A stretch of DNA of 64,000 nt. It comes from Algimonas porphyrae (GTDB taxonomy: Bacteria > Pseudomonadota > Alphaproteobacteria > Caulobacterales > Maricaulaceae). Where the stretch lies: NCBI RefSeq assembly GCF_041429795.1, contig NZ_CP163424.1, positions 3,102,001 through 3,166,000 on the forward strand, in the 5' to 3' direction. The notes beneath the pieces are model-generated. The model saw nothing but the letters and a program-made list of their open reading frames with translations. It ran no database searches and was not told the origin of the DNA. Positions within the stretch are counted from its first letter, which is position 1. Every line of letters begins with the position of its first letter. The translations under genes and the position numbers were made by a program. Shown piece after piece: positions 18,030 through 26,757 of this stretch.

Positions 18030-19075
18030 CCGACTTCGTTCACGACATCTGGTATTTCGGTGCGCTCGCGTCCGACATTCCCAAGCGTGGCCGATCGGCG
18101 GGCCTGCACCGCGTCATCATCGCCGGAGAGCCGATCTGCATCGGGCGTCGTGAAGACGGCAGCGTCTTCGCCATGCGCGACATCTGTCCGCACCGCGCCG
18201 CGCCCTTCTCTGCGGGCTGCCTGACGGCAGGCGGCGTCCAGTGCCCCTATCATGGCTGGGTCTTCGACACGCAGGATGGACGCTGCACGGAGATACCGGC
18301 GCTGACGCAGGACAGCGCCGTCGCGCCGGAGAAAATCCGCGTTCGCACCTTCCCGGTGGCGCAGACGGGACAAATTCTCTGGATATGGTTCAGCGCGGAT
18401 AAGCGTTTTTCCGGCGAGCCGCCTTTCCCGCCGCCGCTATTTCCACTGGTCGAGACCCGGCCCGTCATCGATGACGGTGTGCGTCTGAATTGTCATGTCG
18501 ATCACGCCGTGATCGGTCTGATGGACCCGGCACATGGGCCGTACGTGCACAAACAATGGTGGTGGCGCAGCCAGGCCTCCATGCACGAAAAGGCCAAAGC
18601 CTTCGAACCGCGCGAGCGGGGCTTCGCCATGGCCGCGCACAGCCCGTCCTCCAACTCGGCGGCCTACAAATTGCTGGGAGGAAAACCCGTCACGGAAATC
18701 ACCTTCCAGCTGCCCGGCATTCGCACCGAGCATATCCGCGTCGGCGACAAGACCGTCCTGTCCTTTACCGCCGTGACGCCTGAAGACGCGACCCACACCC
18801 GGATCCGGCAGCTTTTCTTCACAGATCATGGCCTGTTCAAGGCGCTGTCGCCCGTGCTGGCCTTCGGGGCGAAAGCCTTCCTGCGGCAGGATGGCGACAT
18901 GGTCGATCTGCAGGCGCAGGGTTTGCGCTTCGATCCCAATCTGATGCTGATCGAAGACGCCGACACACAGGCCAAATGGTATCACCAGCTCAAGAAGAAC
19001 TGGGCGAAGGCGCAGCAAACCGGCAAACCCTTCGTTAATCCGGTCAAGGCGCGAACGCTGCGCTGGCGGAGTTAG
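18026..19075 (+). CDS. Rieske [2Fe-2S] aromatic-ring-hydroxylase-like oxygenase
   Basis: 349 residues. The start ATG overlaps the mutarotase stop (ATGA), indicating translational coupling. The Rieske motif is complete: C54-x-H56 in CPHRAAPF and C73-x2-H76 in CPYHGW. The C-terminal catalytic domain includes the LNCHVDHAVIGLMDPAHGPYVH stretch, whose D/H residues may bind mononuclear iron, as in ring-hydroxylating oxygenase alpha subunits. No partner reductase, ferredoxin or beta subunit is next to it. Substrate unknown; sterol-, carnitine- or aromatic-acting members share this layout. Confidence 0.87.
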   Translation: MTDFVHDIWYFGALASDIPKRGRSAGLHRVIIAGEPICIGRREDGSVFAMRDICPHRAAPFSAGCLTAGGVQCPYHGWVFDTQDGRCTEIPALTQDSAVAPEKIRVRTFPVAQTGQILWIWFSADKRFSGEPPFPPPLFPLVETRPVIDDGVRLNCHVDHAVIGLMDPAHGPYVHKQWWWRSQASMHEKAKAFEPRERGFAMAAHSPSSNSAAYKLLGGKPVTEITFQLPGIRTEHIRVGDKTVLSFTAVTPEDATHTRIRQLFFTDHGLFKALSPVLAFGAKAFLRQDGDMVDLQAQGLRFDPNLMLIEDADTQAKWYHQLKKNWAKAQQTGKPFVNPVKARTLRWRS

Positions 19076-19084
19076 GGAGACAGG

Positions 19085-20242
19085 ATGCTGAAGAAAATCC
19101 TTATCGGACTGGCGATCCTGCTCATTGCCGGCTTTGCCTATCTGCAGCTCGTCTTCGTGCCGAAGACCGATGCCAGGATGAACCCGCTCGTCGAGCTCGG
19201 ACCCCATCCAGTCAGCGCCGAAGCGCAGGCCCTGCACGATACGCTCTATGTCGCGGACATGCATGCGGACAGCCTGTTGTGGCGGCGCGATACGTCCAAA
19301 CGCCATGATCATGGTCATGTCGATCTTCCGCGCCTGCGCGAAGGCGGCGTGGATTTTCAAATCTTCTCGGCTGTCACCAAATCTCCGCGCGGACTGAACT
19401 TCGCTGAAAATGCCGCCGATGCGCCGGATGATATTACGCTTCTGGCCATCGCGCAGCTCTGGCCGGTGCGGACATGGCAATCGATTTACGAACGCGCCGC
19501 CTTTCAGGCGCAACGTCTGGCCCGTTATGAGCGCCAGCATGATAACCGACTGGTCATTGCTCGTACCGCCGCCGACCTTGAACAGCCGGACGGCGTGCTG
19601 GTCGGGCTGCTCCTGACCGAAGGCGCGCACCCGCTGGAAGGCGATATCGCCAATGTGCAACGCCTGTTCGATGAAGGCTACCGCGCCATGGGGTTGCAGC
19701 ATTTCTTCGACAATGCGCTGGGCGGCTCCCTGCACGGTCAGAGCCAGGCCGGCTTGACGCCCTTCGGCTTCGAGGCCGTCCGCGAAATGTGGCGGCTCAA
19801 CATTGCCGTCGATCTGGCCCATGCGTCCGAAGCGGTCAGCCGCGACGTGCTCGCCATGCCGGAATCCGGTCCCGTATTTATCAGCCACGGCGGCGTCCGC
19901 GATGTCTGTACCGTTAGCCAGCAGCGCAACCTGCCCGATGAGGTGCTGGTCCAGATTGCAGAGCGCGGCGGCATTGTCGGGATCGGCTATTTCGAAGGCG
20001 CGATCTGCGATATCTCACCCGAAGGGATCGCAAAGGCCATGCGCAAGGCCATCGATCTGATGGGGGTCGAGGCGGTCGCGCTCGGCTCCGACTATGACGG
20101 AACGGTCGCAGTCGCCTTCGATACGTCGGAGCTGGCGGTCATCACCCATCAACTGCTCGAAACCGGTCTGTCCGAGGCGGATATCCGCGCCATCATGGGC
20201 ACCAATGTCCGCCGCTTCTTTTCAGAAAGCCTGCCGCAATGA
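19085..20242 (+). CDS. Membrane dipeptidase (peptidase family M19)
   Basis: 385 residues, 9 nt after the Rieske gene with GGGAGACAGG just upstream of ATG. An N-terminal membrane segment (about 4-26) anchors it or acts as a signal. The amidohydrolase-like core has the first metal motif H60-x-D62 (VADMHADSL), a glutamate in LLTEGAHPLEGD, histidines in VDLAHASEAV and SHGGVRDV, and the C-terminal GSDYDGTV. M19 enzymes hydrolyse dipeptides, including D-residue dipeptides. Co-occurrence with an M28 peptidase suggests a small peptide- or amide-scavenging operon, while the oxygenase is harder to fit. Confidence 0.9.
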   Translation: MLKKILIGLAILLIAGFAYLQLVFVPKTDARMNPLVELGPHPVSAEAQALHDTLYVADMHADSLLWRRDTSKRHDHGHVDLPRLREGGVDFQIFSAVTKSPRGLNFAENAADAPDDITLLAIAQLWPVRTWQSIYERAAFQAQRLARYERQHDNRLVIARTAADLEQPDGVLVGLLLTEGAHPLEGDIANVQRLFDEGYRAMGLQHFFDNALGGSLHGQSQAGLTPFGFEAVREMWRLNIAVDLAHASEAVSRDVLAMPESGPVFISHGGVRDVCTVSQQRNLPDEVLVQIAERGGIVGIGYFEGAICDISPEGIAKAMRKAIDLMGVEAVALGSDYDGTVAVAFDTSELAVITHQLLETGLSEADIRAIMGTNVRRFFSESLPQ

Positions 20243-21174
20243 AACATCTTGTCCTGAGTGCTGCCCTGCTGCTGAGTGCCTGCAACACGGTCGAGCCGCT
20301 TCCCACAGCCGATACGCAGATCGCAATCGAGGCCATGCGCGTTCTCTCGGACGATGCCATGATGGGCCGTGCCGCCATGACGGACGGGGCTGCGATGGCG
20401 CAGGCCTATATTACGGAAAGGGTGAGCGATCTGAATGACGGCGTTGCACCGACGGAGCACGCCTTCACCCGCACGGTGACGCGTCGCAGCGGCGAAACGC
20501 GCGACATTCGCGGAACCAATCTGATTACCACCTTGCCGGGCCGCACGGCTGACGGCCCAATTCTGGAGATCACAGCCCATTTCGATCATCTCGGCATGAC
20601 CGAGACAGGAGACGTCTATAATGGCGCGGACGATAATGCGTCCGGTGTCGGGGCATTACTGGCGATATTGGCGAGTTTCCGCGACGCCCCACCGACCCAT
20701 GAAGTCCGCCTGATCTGGCTGGACGCCGAAGAAATGGGCCTGAGCGGTGCGCGGGAATATGTCCGGACGGAAATTGACGACCGCCCGCGCCTGAACCTTA
20801 ATCTCGACATGATCGCGCAGAATGATGAGGGCGTGATCTATGGCTCCGGCACGTATCACACGCCCGCGCTCGCGCCCTTTGTCAAACAGGCCGCAGCCGG
20901 CACCGGATTGAGCGTGAGGCTCGGTCATGACCGTCCGGAGGACGGGCCGAATGACTGGACCAGTCAGAGCGACCATGCCGCCTGGCACGCCGCCGGAATT
21001 CCGTTTCTCTATTTCGGTGTCGAGGATCATCCGCATTACCATCGCCCCAGCGATACGTTCGAAACAATCCCGCTGGATACGTACGAAATGACCGTGCAGC
21101 TGGCGGTCAATACGGCGCACCTGCTGGATGACAATCTGGCAGAGCTTGCCAAGGCGCGGTCAACCGAACCTTAA
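20239..21174 (+). CDS. M28-family zinc aminopeptidase-like lipoprotein
   Basis: 311 residues; ATGA overlap with the dipeptidase. A lipoprotein signal with lipobox LSAC (C15) is seen. The M28 co-catalytic zinc motifs are present: H in AHFDHLG, D in NGADDNASGVGALLA, the E-E pair in LDAEEMGLSG, D in LNLDMIAQND, and the late H in FGVEDHPHYHRPSDTFE. It should act in the periplasm or at the outer membrane on N-terminal residues of peptides. It is the last gene of the operon before the small GIY-YIG gene. Confidence 0.9.
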   Translation: MKHLVLSAALLLSACNTVEPLPTADTQIAIEAMRVLSDDAMMGRAAMTDGAAMAQAYITERVSDLNDGVAPTEHAFTRTVTRRSGETRDIRGTNLITTLPGRTADGPILEITAHFDHLGMTETGDVYNGADDNASGVGALLAILASFRDAPPTHEVRLIWLDAEEMGLSGAREYVRTEIDDRPRLNLNLDMIAQNDEGVIYGSGTYHTPALAPFVKQAAAGTGLSVRLGHDRPEDGPNDWTSQSDHAAWHAAGIPFLYFGVEDHPHYHRPSDTFETIPLDTYEMTVQLAVNTAHLLDDNLAELAKARSTEP

Positions 21175-21197
21175 GCCCGACGCGTCAGACAGCGCTT

Positions 21198-21443
21198 ATG
21201 GCCGACTGGACTGTCTATATGCTGCGCTGCGCGGATGGCTCGCTCTATACCGGGATTGCCCGCGACGCCGCCGCGCGACTGAGCGTCCATAATGCCGGGC
21301 GCGGTGCGAAATATACGAAGGCGCGCCGACCTGTCGCGCTGGTCTGGTCCGAACCGGCCGCCTGCCGCAGCACGGCATCAAAGCGCGAATATTCGATCAA
21401 ACAGCTGGGACGTAGCGAAAAGCTGGCCCTCATCCGGTCCTGA
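21198..21443 (+). CDS. Small GIY-YIG domain protein (YhbQ/UPF0213 type)
   Basis: 81 residues. The single-domain GIY-YIG fold has VYMLRCADGSLYTGIARD at the start, the catalytic-region arginine in the following helix, and KREYSIKQLGRSEKLALIR at the end. The family is related to endonucleases such as UvrC-N and SLX1; the cellular role of the small versions is mostly unclear. It is 23 nt after the M28 peptidase. Unlike the copy at 58933, it is intact and not flanked by obvious inverted repeats. Confidence 0.88.
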   Translation: MADWTVYMLRCADGSLYTGIARDAAARLSVHNAGRGAKYTKARRPVALVWSEPAACRSTASKREYSIKQLGRSEKLALIRS

Positions 21444-21460
21444 CTGTTTCAAACGTGAAA

Positions 21461-21482
21461 AAGGCCGCCCGGAGGCGGCCTT
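21461..21482. terminator. Bidirectional terminator between GIY-YIG gene and DUF2383 gene
   Basis: A perfect 9-bp stem AAGGCCGCC with its complement and a CGGA loop. On the minus strand it continues into five T, so it mainly ends the DUF2383 transcript. Confidence 0.8.
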
Positions 21483-21505
21483 GCTGCAGCGAGTATGACG
21501 CCCGA

Positions 21506-21943
21506 TTAGAGCGCTTTTTCCAGCGCATCGGCAAAGCGTTCGCCCTCGCGCGCATCCGTATAGGCTTTTTGCAGCAGTTCGCGCGTGCCAGGCTGGATGG
21601 CCGCATCGTTCAGGCAGGCCTCGATTTTTTCGGCCAGATACTCTTCGCCGTCATCGATGGCTTCGATCGCAGCCTTTTCATCATCCGCGAACAGCGTCGT
21701 AAACGATGTCCAGGCCCGGTGTGCCGCGCCCGCGACAGAGCCGGATGTGGACGGCTCGCCGCCCAGTGTCCGCACATGACTTTGAAATTCCTGGATCAGC
21801 GCGGCGCGACGCTCGGCACGGTCACGGAAATTGCTTTGCAGCGCATAGCTGTCATCCGACACGTCAACGCAGGTTTCGTAGCCCTTATGGCTGTCGATCA
21901 GCGTCTTGGTCACATCGTTGAGAATATCGATATCATTGGTCAT
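21506..21943 (-). CDS. PA2169-like four-helix-bundle protein (DUF2383)
   Basis: 145 residues. A predicted ferritin-like four-helix bundle rich in charged residues, with the DUF2383 style of DILNDVTKTLIDSHKGYE at the start, LIQEFQSHVRTLGGEPSTSGSVAGAAHRAW in the middle and a helical C-terminus ending in ALEKAL. GGAGA lies 7 nt before the ATG. The function of the family is not established; stress association has been suggested by others. It is a single-gene unit with its own terminator. Confidence 0.85.
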   Translation of the reverse strand: MTNDIDILNDVTKTLIDSHKGYETCVDVSDDSYALQSNFRDRAERRAALIQEFQSHVRTLGGEPSTSGSVAGAAHRAWTSFTTLFADDEKAAIEAIDDGEEYLAEKIEACLNDAAIQPGTRELLQKAYTDAREGERFADALEKAL

Positions 21944-22073
21944 GGTGGCTCTCCTTGAAGGCTCAATTCATGTGCAGTCCGGACGGGCTGCCCGTGTCCT
22001 TCACAACGTCCGATTTCGCGAACCCGTTCCAATCGGCTTGACTTGATCCGCCTGCGTCACGACATCCGGTATC

Positions 22074-22970
22074 GTGCCGACCGATCCGAAAACACCAAGC
22101 CTGTCCCTGTCGCAGCATTTCGCGCGCGAAGTCGGCAGCCTGTCTCTGTCCGACACGGACAGCCCGTCAGAGGCGGTCGGCGCGGTACGCCGCGTGCTCG
22201 ACCGGACGGCGGCCCGCTACGCCCGCGCGACGACCGACCCGCAGCTGCAACGCGCCGGGCAATGGCTGATCGAAATCGTCAAATCCGGAACCGGGCTGAT
22301 CGACAGGGCCAGCCATGCCGACATCGTCTGGGACGAAGTTGCAGCCAAACCCGGCTTTTCCGTCAAGCTGCGGCCGTCTCTGTTCTATGGCGGGGCTTTG
22401 CTGCTGGGCGCGGCAGGTCTGGTGCAGGGTGTCGGTCTCGCCGTCTGGGGCGCATTCGGACTTGCAGCGCTGCATGCGGCCTCGACAATCAATCTGACTC
22501 ATTTGCCGTTCTGGCCCCGCCCGACGGCAATCGAAGACGCGCAGGGACGCCGACACAAGGCGAGCGCCGTCGTCCGGCTGGATCAGGCCGGACTGATTTC
22601 GCAGGTCACCAACTCGCTGAAAACCGCCGATCACATTCTGCTGCGCCTGTCCGCCCCGGTGACGGAGGCGCACTGGCATGACGATCCGCGCCTGACGGCC
22701 CTGCTGCAAGGGTTGCTGGAAGCGGGACGGGCCGATGACGAAGCCTACGCGCTGGAACTGGCGCGGCGCGAACTGCCGACCCTGATCGAAGGCGCAGGGC
22801 TGCGGCAGGTCGATTATTCGAAAAAGACCGCCGACTGGTTCGACCGTCTGCCTGCCCCCGCATCAGCTGATGAGCCCGGTCTCGCCGCATTCGAAACGGC
22901 AGCGCCCGCCCTCGTCACGGATGATGGCCGGGTCGTGCGGCGCGGGACGGTCTGGGTGCGCAGCAGATGA
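22074..22970 (+). CDS. Uncharacterised membrane protein paired with the Hsp70-like gene
   Basis: 298 residues, GTG start at 22074 with no strong Shine-Dalgarno. The N-terminal part (1-100) is helical and polar. A hydrophobic region at about 103-135 could be one long or two short membrane helices. A soluble C-terminal part (150-298) ends with VVRRGTVWVRSR. I recognise no family. The stop overlaps the start of the Hsp70-like gene (ATGA at 22967-22970), so the two are translationally coupled and probably work together at the membrane. Confidence 0.75.
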   Translation: MPTDPKTPSLSLSQHFAREVGSLSLSDTDSPSEAVGAVRRVLDRTAARYARATTDPQLQRAGQWLIEIVKSGTGLIDRASHADIVWDEVAAKPGFSVKLRPSLFYGGALLLGAAGLVQGVGLAVWGAFGLAALHAASTINLTHLPFWPRPTAIEDAQGRRHKASAVVRLDQAGLISQVTNSLKTADHILLRLSAPVTEAHWHDDPRLTALLQGLLEAGRADDEAYALELARRELPTLIEGAGLRQVDYSKKTADWFDRLPAPASADEPGLAAFETAAPALVTDDGRVVRRGTVWVRSR

Positions 22971-24880
22971 CGACACGCAACGCCAAGGACATCGAATTTA
23001 TCGGCTTCGATCTCGGCCACGGCGAGACCGCGCTCGCCCGCGCTTTTGCGCAGGGCCATTCCGAGCCTGAAATTCTGGAATATCGCGGCACGCGCAGCCT
23101 TGTCACGGCGGTCGCCAAGGACGGGCGCGCCGTACGGATCGGCGCGGAAGCGCTCAGCCTGTCCGATGCACGGATCTGGGCGAAGTTCAAATCGCCCGAT
23201 CTCGACGCGCCGGATGTGCGCGAACCGCTGACCCTGTTCACCAAGGCGCTGGTCGACGGGCTGGCCAAGGACGGCTCGCTGCGCGGCGCGCAGGAAAGCC
23301 GCTTTCTGATCGGTTGTCCATCGGGCTGGACCGAAGACACGCGGGAACGCTACCGGAATCTTTTCATGCGCGCGGCCGGGTTGAAACAGGCCCGTATCGT
23401 GTCCGAATCGCGGGCTGCGCTGATGACGGCGCTGGAACAGGGCTATCTGTCGATGGACGATGCGCGGGCATCCGTCCTGATCGTCGACATTGGCAGCTCG
23501 ACGACCGACTTCACCTATTGCCGGGATCTGGAAGCCGACGATGTCGGTCATAATGTGCTCGGCTCCGGCCTGCTGGACCGGGAAATCCTCGACCTCAATC
23601 TGTCCCGGCAGCCACAGCGCAAGGCTATCGACGCCCTGTTGAAGGCCCATCCCTCCTATCGGCCCATTCTCGAATATTGGTGTCGCGAGGCCAAGGAAGC
23701 CTATTTTACCGGCGAGGACAAACCGGTCGAGATGATCCGTCGGCTGCCCGTTGCGGGCGGGAAGAGCGTTCTGTTCGAAATCCGCATCGACAAGACTGAC
23801 GCCGATGCCATCCTGTCCAAACCGCTGGTTGCCCTGCATGATTATAGTTGGGCCGGCGCATTCGATTACGCCCTGCGCGAGACGATCGAGCGGTTGGGCG
23901 GGCGGGATCCGGACACGGTCCTGCTAACGGGCGGGGCGTCGCGCCTGCCGCTCGTCTTGCCGGCCACGAAAAAGGCCTTTCCGAAGACCCGTGTAATTCG
24001 GGGCGCGGAACCGGAATTTGCCATTGCGCGCGGCCTGGCCTGGCTGGGCCGGTTCGAATTCCTCCACGCCAGCTTCAAGTCGGAAGTCGGCGCGCTGATG
24101 CAGCCCGACGGTGCCGTGACGGACCTCGCCTCCAAGGCCGCCCTGTCGCTGGGCGAGACCCTGGCGCCGGCTCTGGTGGACGGTCTGACCGAGGATTGCA
24201 TCAAACCCGCCTTCCGCAGCTGGCGATCCGGCACGATCGCCTCGCTCGATGCGGTCGAAGCGACCTTGACGCAATCGGTCGCGGACTGGTTGCGGTCGGA
24301 CACGGCGCAGGCCAAGCTGAAGCCCGTCATTGGACGCTGGTTCGCGGGATTACAGCGCGACATCGAGACCATCACCGACCCGCTTTGCCGCGAACACGGC
24401 TTGCCCGCCATGGTGCTGAGCCTGGATGACAGCCAGCATGTCAGCCAGCATCTGGAAGGGATGAGCCTGTCCGCCCCGTCCATCGGCCATCTGGAGGCGG
24501 ATACGGCCCTGCTGGGTACAACATTGGCCGCCATTCTGGTCAGTGCCTTGCTGGCCCATGCTAATCTGTTTGCGCCCTTATTGATGAACCCGCTCGGCCT
24601 GTTGATTGGCGGGGCCGTGGCGGGCGGCAGTTTTCTCTATGGCAAACGTGCGCTTGCTGGACGTTTCCGCGGGGCCAAGGTCCCGGTTCTGGCGCGGCAG
24701 GTCCTGACGGAAAAGCGCATCGATCAGGCGATCGCCAAGCAGCGACCCGATCTGATTGCCGCCGTGCGCAAAGCCTGGGATGGACACGCCTCGGAACGGT
24801 TTTCCGAAGACCTGACCGACATGCTGGGCCGGGCGCTGCTGGATCGCGCCGATGAGCGCGCCGTCCTGTTCCTGATCTGA
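22967..24880 (+). CDS. Hsp70-family ATPase with C-terminal membrane segments
   Basis: 637 residues. The actin-like ATPase core carries phosphate-1 (FDLGHGET, 14-21), phosphate-2 (VDIGSSTTDF, 173-182) and the adenosine motif (LLTGGASRLP, 319-328). After about residue 365 it departs from DnaK: no recognisable beta-sandwich substrate domain or EEVD-like tail, but a helical region and two hydrophobic stretches at about 515-533 and 538-558 that look like a membrane hairpin, followed by a basic 75-residue tail. It is coupled to the upstream membrane protein. It is distinct from canonical DnaK and HscA, and its client is unknown. Confidence 0.82.
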   Translation: MTTRNAKDIEFIGFDLGHGETALARAFAQGHSEPEILEYRGTRSLVTAVAKDGRAVRIGAEALSLSDARIWAKFKSPDLDAPDVREPLTLFTKALVDGLAKDGSLRGAQESRFLIGCPSGWTEDTRERYRNLFMRAAGLKQARIVSESRAALMTALEQGYLSMDDARASVLIVDIGSSTTDFTYCRDLEADDVGHNVLGSGLLDREILDLNLSRQPQRKAIDALLKAHPSYRPILEYWCREAKEAYFTGEDKPVEMIRRLPVAGGKSVLFEIRIDKTDADAILSKPLVALHDYSWAGAFDYALRETIERLGGRDPDTVLLTGGASRLPLVLPATKKAFPKTRVIRGAEPEFAIARGLAWLGRFEFLHASFKSEVGALMQPDGAVTDLASKAALSLGETLAPALVDGLTEDCIKPAFRSWRSGTIASLDAVEATLTQSVADWLRSDTAQAKLKPVIGRWFAGLQRDIETITDPLCREHGLPAMVLSLDDSQHVSQHLEGMSLSAPSIGHLEADTALLGTTLAAILVSALLAHANLFAPLLMNPLGLLIGGAVAGGSFLYGKRALAGRFRGAKVPVLARQVLTEKRIDQAIAKQRPDLIAAVRKAWDGHASERFSEDLTDMLGRALLDRADERAVLFLI

Positions 24881-24900
24881 GGCCTGTTCCTGATCTGAGG
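24865..24900 (+). repeat. 18-bp tandem duplication across the Hsp70-like stop codon
   Basis: CCTGTTCCTGATCTGAGG occurs twice in a row (24865-24882, 24883-24900). The first copy contains the stop codon TGA. It looks like a recent slippage duplication. Confidence 0.9.
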
Positions 24901-24967
24901 GTCGTATTTCGCGCGCAATCGGCGGCGCAGCTATGGCGCAGCGCGCAAAACGTGATAGGGCGCGCCC

Positions 24968-25543
24968 ATGTTCGGGGACCGTATTTTCTATCCGCTGGCA
25001 GCCATGGTCATCATCGCCATGGTCGGGCTGGCCCTGTCCTTTGCCGGCAATACGCCTCTGAGCGATCAGGACATCGTCAATGAGGGATTGAGCCTGACCG
25101 GACCCGACCTGCTGGCCCTGACGATTTCACCCGGATCGAACGGCACCTATGTCGAGGAAGGCGGCGGCTATATGCGGCTGTCGCAATTCACGCCCAAGGG
25201 TGAAGGCCCGGCCTCGATCGGTGTGTTTTTGACGCTGGGTCCGGATTATGAGCGCGCCTTTTCCGGACGCAGGTTGCGCGTCACGCTGCGCGCACGTGCG
25301 CCACGCATCGACGCGCTGGAGCAGTTCGAGTCGGCCTATTATCCGATGGAATCACGGCGGTCGGACTGGTTCCAGTTCAATCTTGGCCCGGACTGGCAGG
25401 ACTATACGTTCGATTTCATGCCGCCGATCACGGATAATCCGCCCAATGTGGATCTACTGGCGATTTTCCCGGGCGTCGCCGGCGAGTCGCGGCAGATGGA
25501 TCTGGCCGCGTTAAACATCGAAGTGCTTGTCCCGGAGACATAG
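24968..25543 (+). CDS. Uncharacterised single-pass membrane or secreted protein
   Basis: 191 residues. A membrane segment or signal at about 8-28 is followed by a beta-rich domain with many aromatic residues (YMRLSQF, FFQFNLGPDWQDYTFDFMPP, VDLLAIFPG). The strand pattern resembles galactose-binding/CBM-like jelly rolls, but that is only a resemblance. It is 87 nt after the Hsp70-like gene on the same strand and ends just before the convergent AGE-family gene. Confidence 0.7.
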   Translation: MFGDRIFYPLAAMVIIAMVGLALSFAGNTPLSDQDIVNEGLSLTGPDLLALTISPGSNGTYVEEGGGYMRLSQFTPKGEGPASIGVFLTLGPDYERAFSGRRLRVTLRARAPRIDALEQFESAYYPMESRRSDWFQFNLGPDWQDYTFDFMPPITDNPPNVDLLAIFPGVAGESRQMDLAALNIEVLVPET

Positions 25544-25568
25544 GCGTCAAGGCAGATGGCTTTGACCG

Positions 25569-26735
25569 TTAGGGGCGGCCCCGAACCAGGCGGTCCGCTT
25601 CCGCCGCCATGCCGACAATATGGTAGAGCGTGCTGACCGGGATTGTGTCCGATAGCACCGCGTCGCACGCATTGAGCTGATCATTCCACAGGCCGTCCCC
25701 ACGCAGGAAAGTGCCGAACATAGCATCGATCGACGCGGCGGCCATGCCGGCGGCCCCGGCCCATCCCGCATCCGCCATGGCCAGATGCGCCTTGACAGCT
25801 TCGGTCTGAACCCAGAGGCGCGTCGTCTGACGGTCGATCGTCCCGTCGCGCTGTTCCGCATCGTAAAGCCGGCCCAGACGCTGCCGGAAGGCCCGGTCAT
25901 AGAGGGACAGCCGCGCGCAGCGGCGATCCGTCCCCGTCGCCGCTTCGTAGCGGCGCAACAGCCAGACCCATTCCACCGCATGCCCCGGTTCGACATGATC
26001 GCCGCATGCCGGGTCAGGCGACCAGTCATCGCCGAAAAATTCACCGATCAGTCCGTCCTTGAGAAAATGCGTGTCAAACAGCGCGATCACCGCGTGAGCG
26101 ATGGACAGGTCTGCCCCATCACCCGTCGCTTCGAACAGAGCCAGTGACGCTTCGAGCAGATGCATATGCGGGTTCTGTCGCCGCGGCGTCGGTTTGACCG
26201 TTCCCTCATACCAACCGCCAGCCGGATGCCGATGGCGATCCAGATAGGCCGTCACGGCCTGCGCCTTCCGGTGATAATCCGCATTCCCGGTCACTTGCAG
26301 CATGCGAGCGCATGCCAGCAGCGCAAAGGCGTGATCGTAAAGATCATGCCGCCCATCCGTGACCGTGCCGTCAGCGCCGATGCGGTGGACCATATGCGTG
26401 CCGGTCCAACCCTGCGACCAGTAGGCGTCAAAGCTGCGCCGGGCAGTGTCCGTGCCGTCATGCCAGCCCGCCAGCGTCCCTTGCGCATAGGCGACAGCCT
26501 GTCGCCCGATGACGCGCCAGCGCCGTTCCGCCCCCAGATCGGGCGTTCCGTCAAGCGTGAGATGTTCGACCCAGCTGCCGTCTGGGCGTTGAGCCCGCGC
26601 CGCCCAGATCGGCAATGCCATCGCCATACATTCGCGCAGACGTGCAGCGCTGCGGCGCAAGGCCGGATCGATCGACGGAACGATCTCCGGAACGGGGGTG
26701 GAATGTCGAAAGTTTTCGGGCATGGCCATTTCCAT
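25569..26735 (-). CDS. AGE-family epimerase/isomerase (N-acylglucosamine 2-epimerase-like)
   Basis: 388 residues. An (alpha/alpha)6-barrel sugar epimerase/isomerase: RPDGSWVEHLTLDG, DLYDHAFALLACA with the family histidine, NPHMHLLEASLALFEATGD, FGDDWSP...VEPGHAVEWVWLL, and LWVQTEAVKAHLAMAD. These match the catalytic-histidine segments of AGE, mannose isomerase and cellobiose epimerase relatives. The exact sugar cannot be read. It is divergent from the UDP-sugar epimerase gene with only 22 bp between starts, so both share a tiny promoter region. Confidence 0.88.
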   Translation of the reverse strand: MEMAMPENFRHSTPVPEIVPSIDPALRRSAARLRECMAMALPIWAARAQRPDGSWVEHLTLDGTPDLGAERRWRVIGRQAVAYAQGTLAGWHDGTDTARRSFDAYWSQGWTGTHMVHRIGADGTVTDGRHDLYDHAFALLACARMLQVTGNADYHRKAQAVTAYLDRHRHPAGGWYEGTVKPTPRRQNPHMHLLEASLALFEATGDGADLSIAHAVIALFDTHFLKDGLIGEFFGDDWSPDPACGDHVEPGHAVEWVWLLRRYEAATGTDRRCARLSLYDRAFRQRLGRLYDAEQRDGTIDRQTTRLWVQTEAVKAHLAMADAGWAGAAGMAAASIDAMFGTFLRGDGLWNDQLNACDAVLSDTIPVSTLYHIVGMAAEADRLVRGRP

Positions 26736-26757
26736 CCACCCGTCTTACAGCGCGCCC

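Noticed and set aside
18437-19888. A 483-codon open frame on the minus strand
   Set aside because: Antisense to the Rieske oxygenase and dipeptidase genes, which carry complete motifs; the frame is a by-product of GC-rich codon use.
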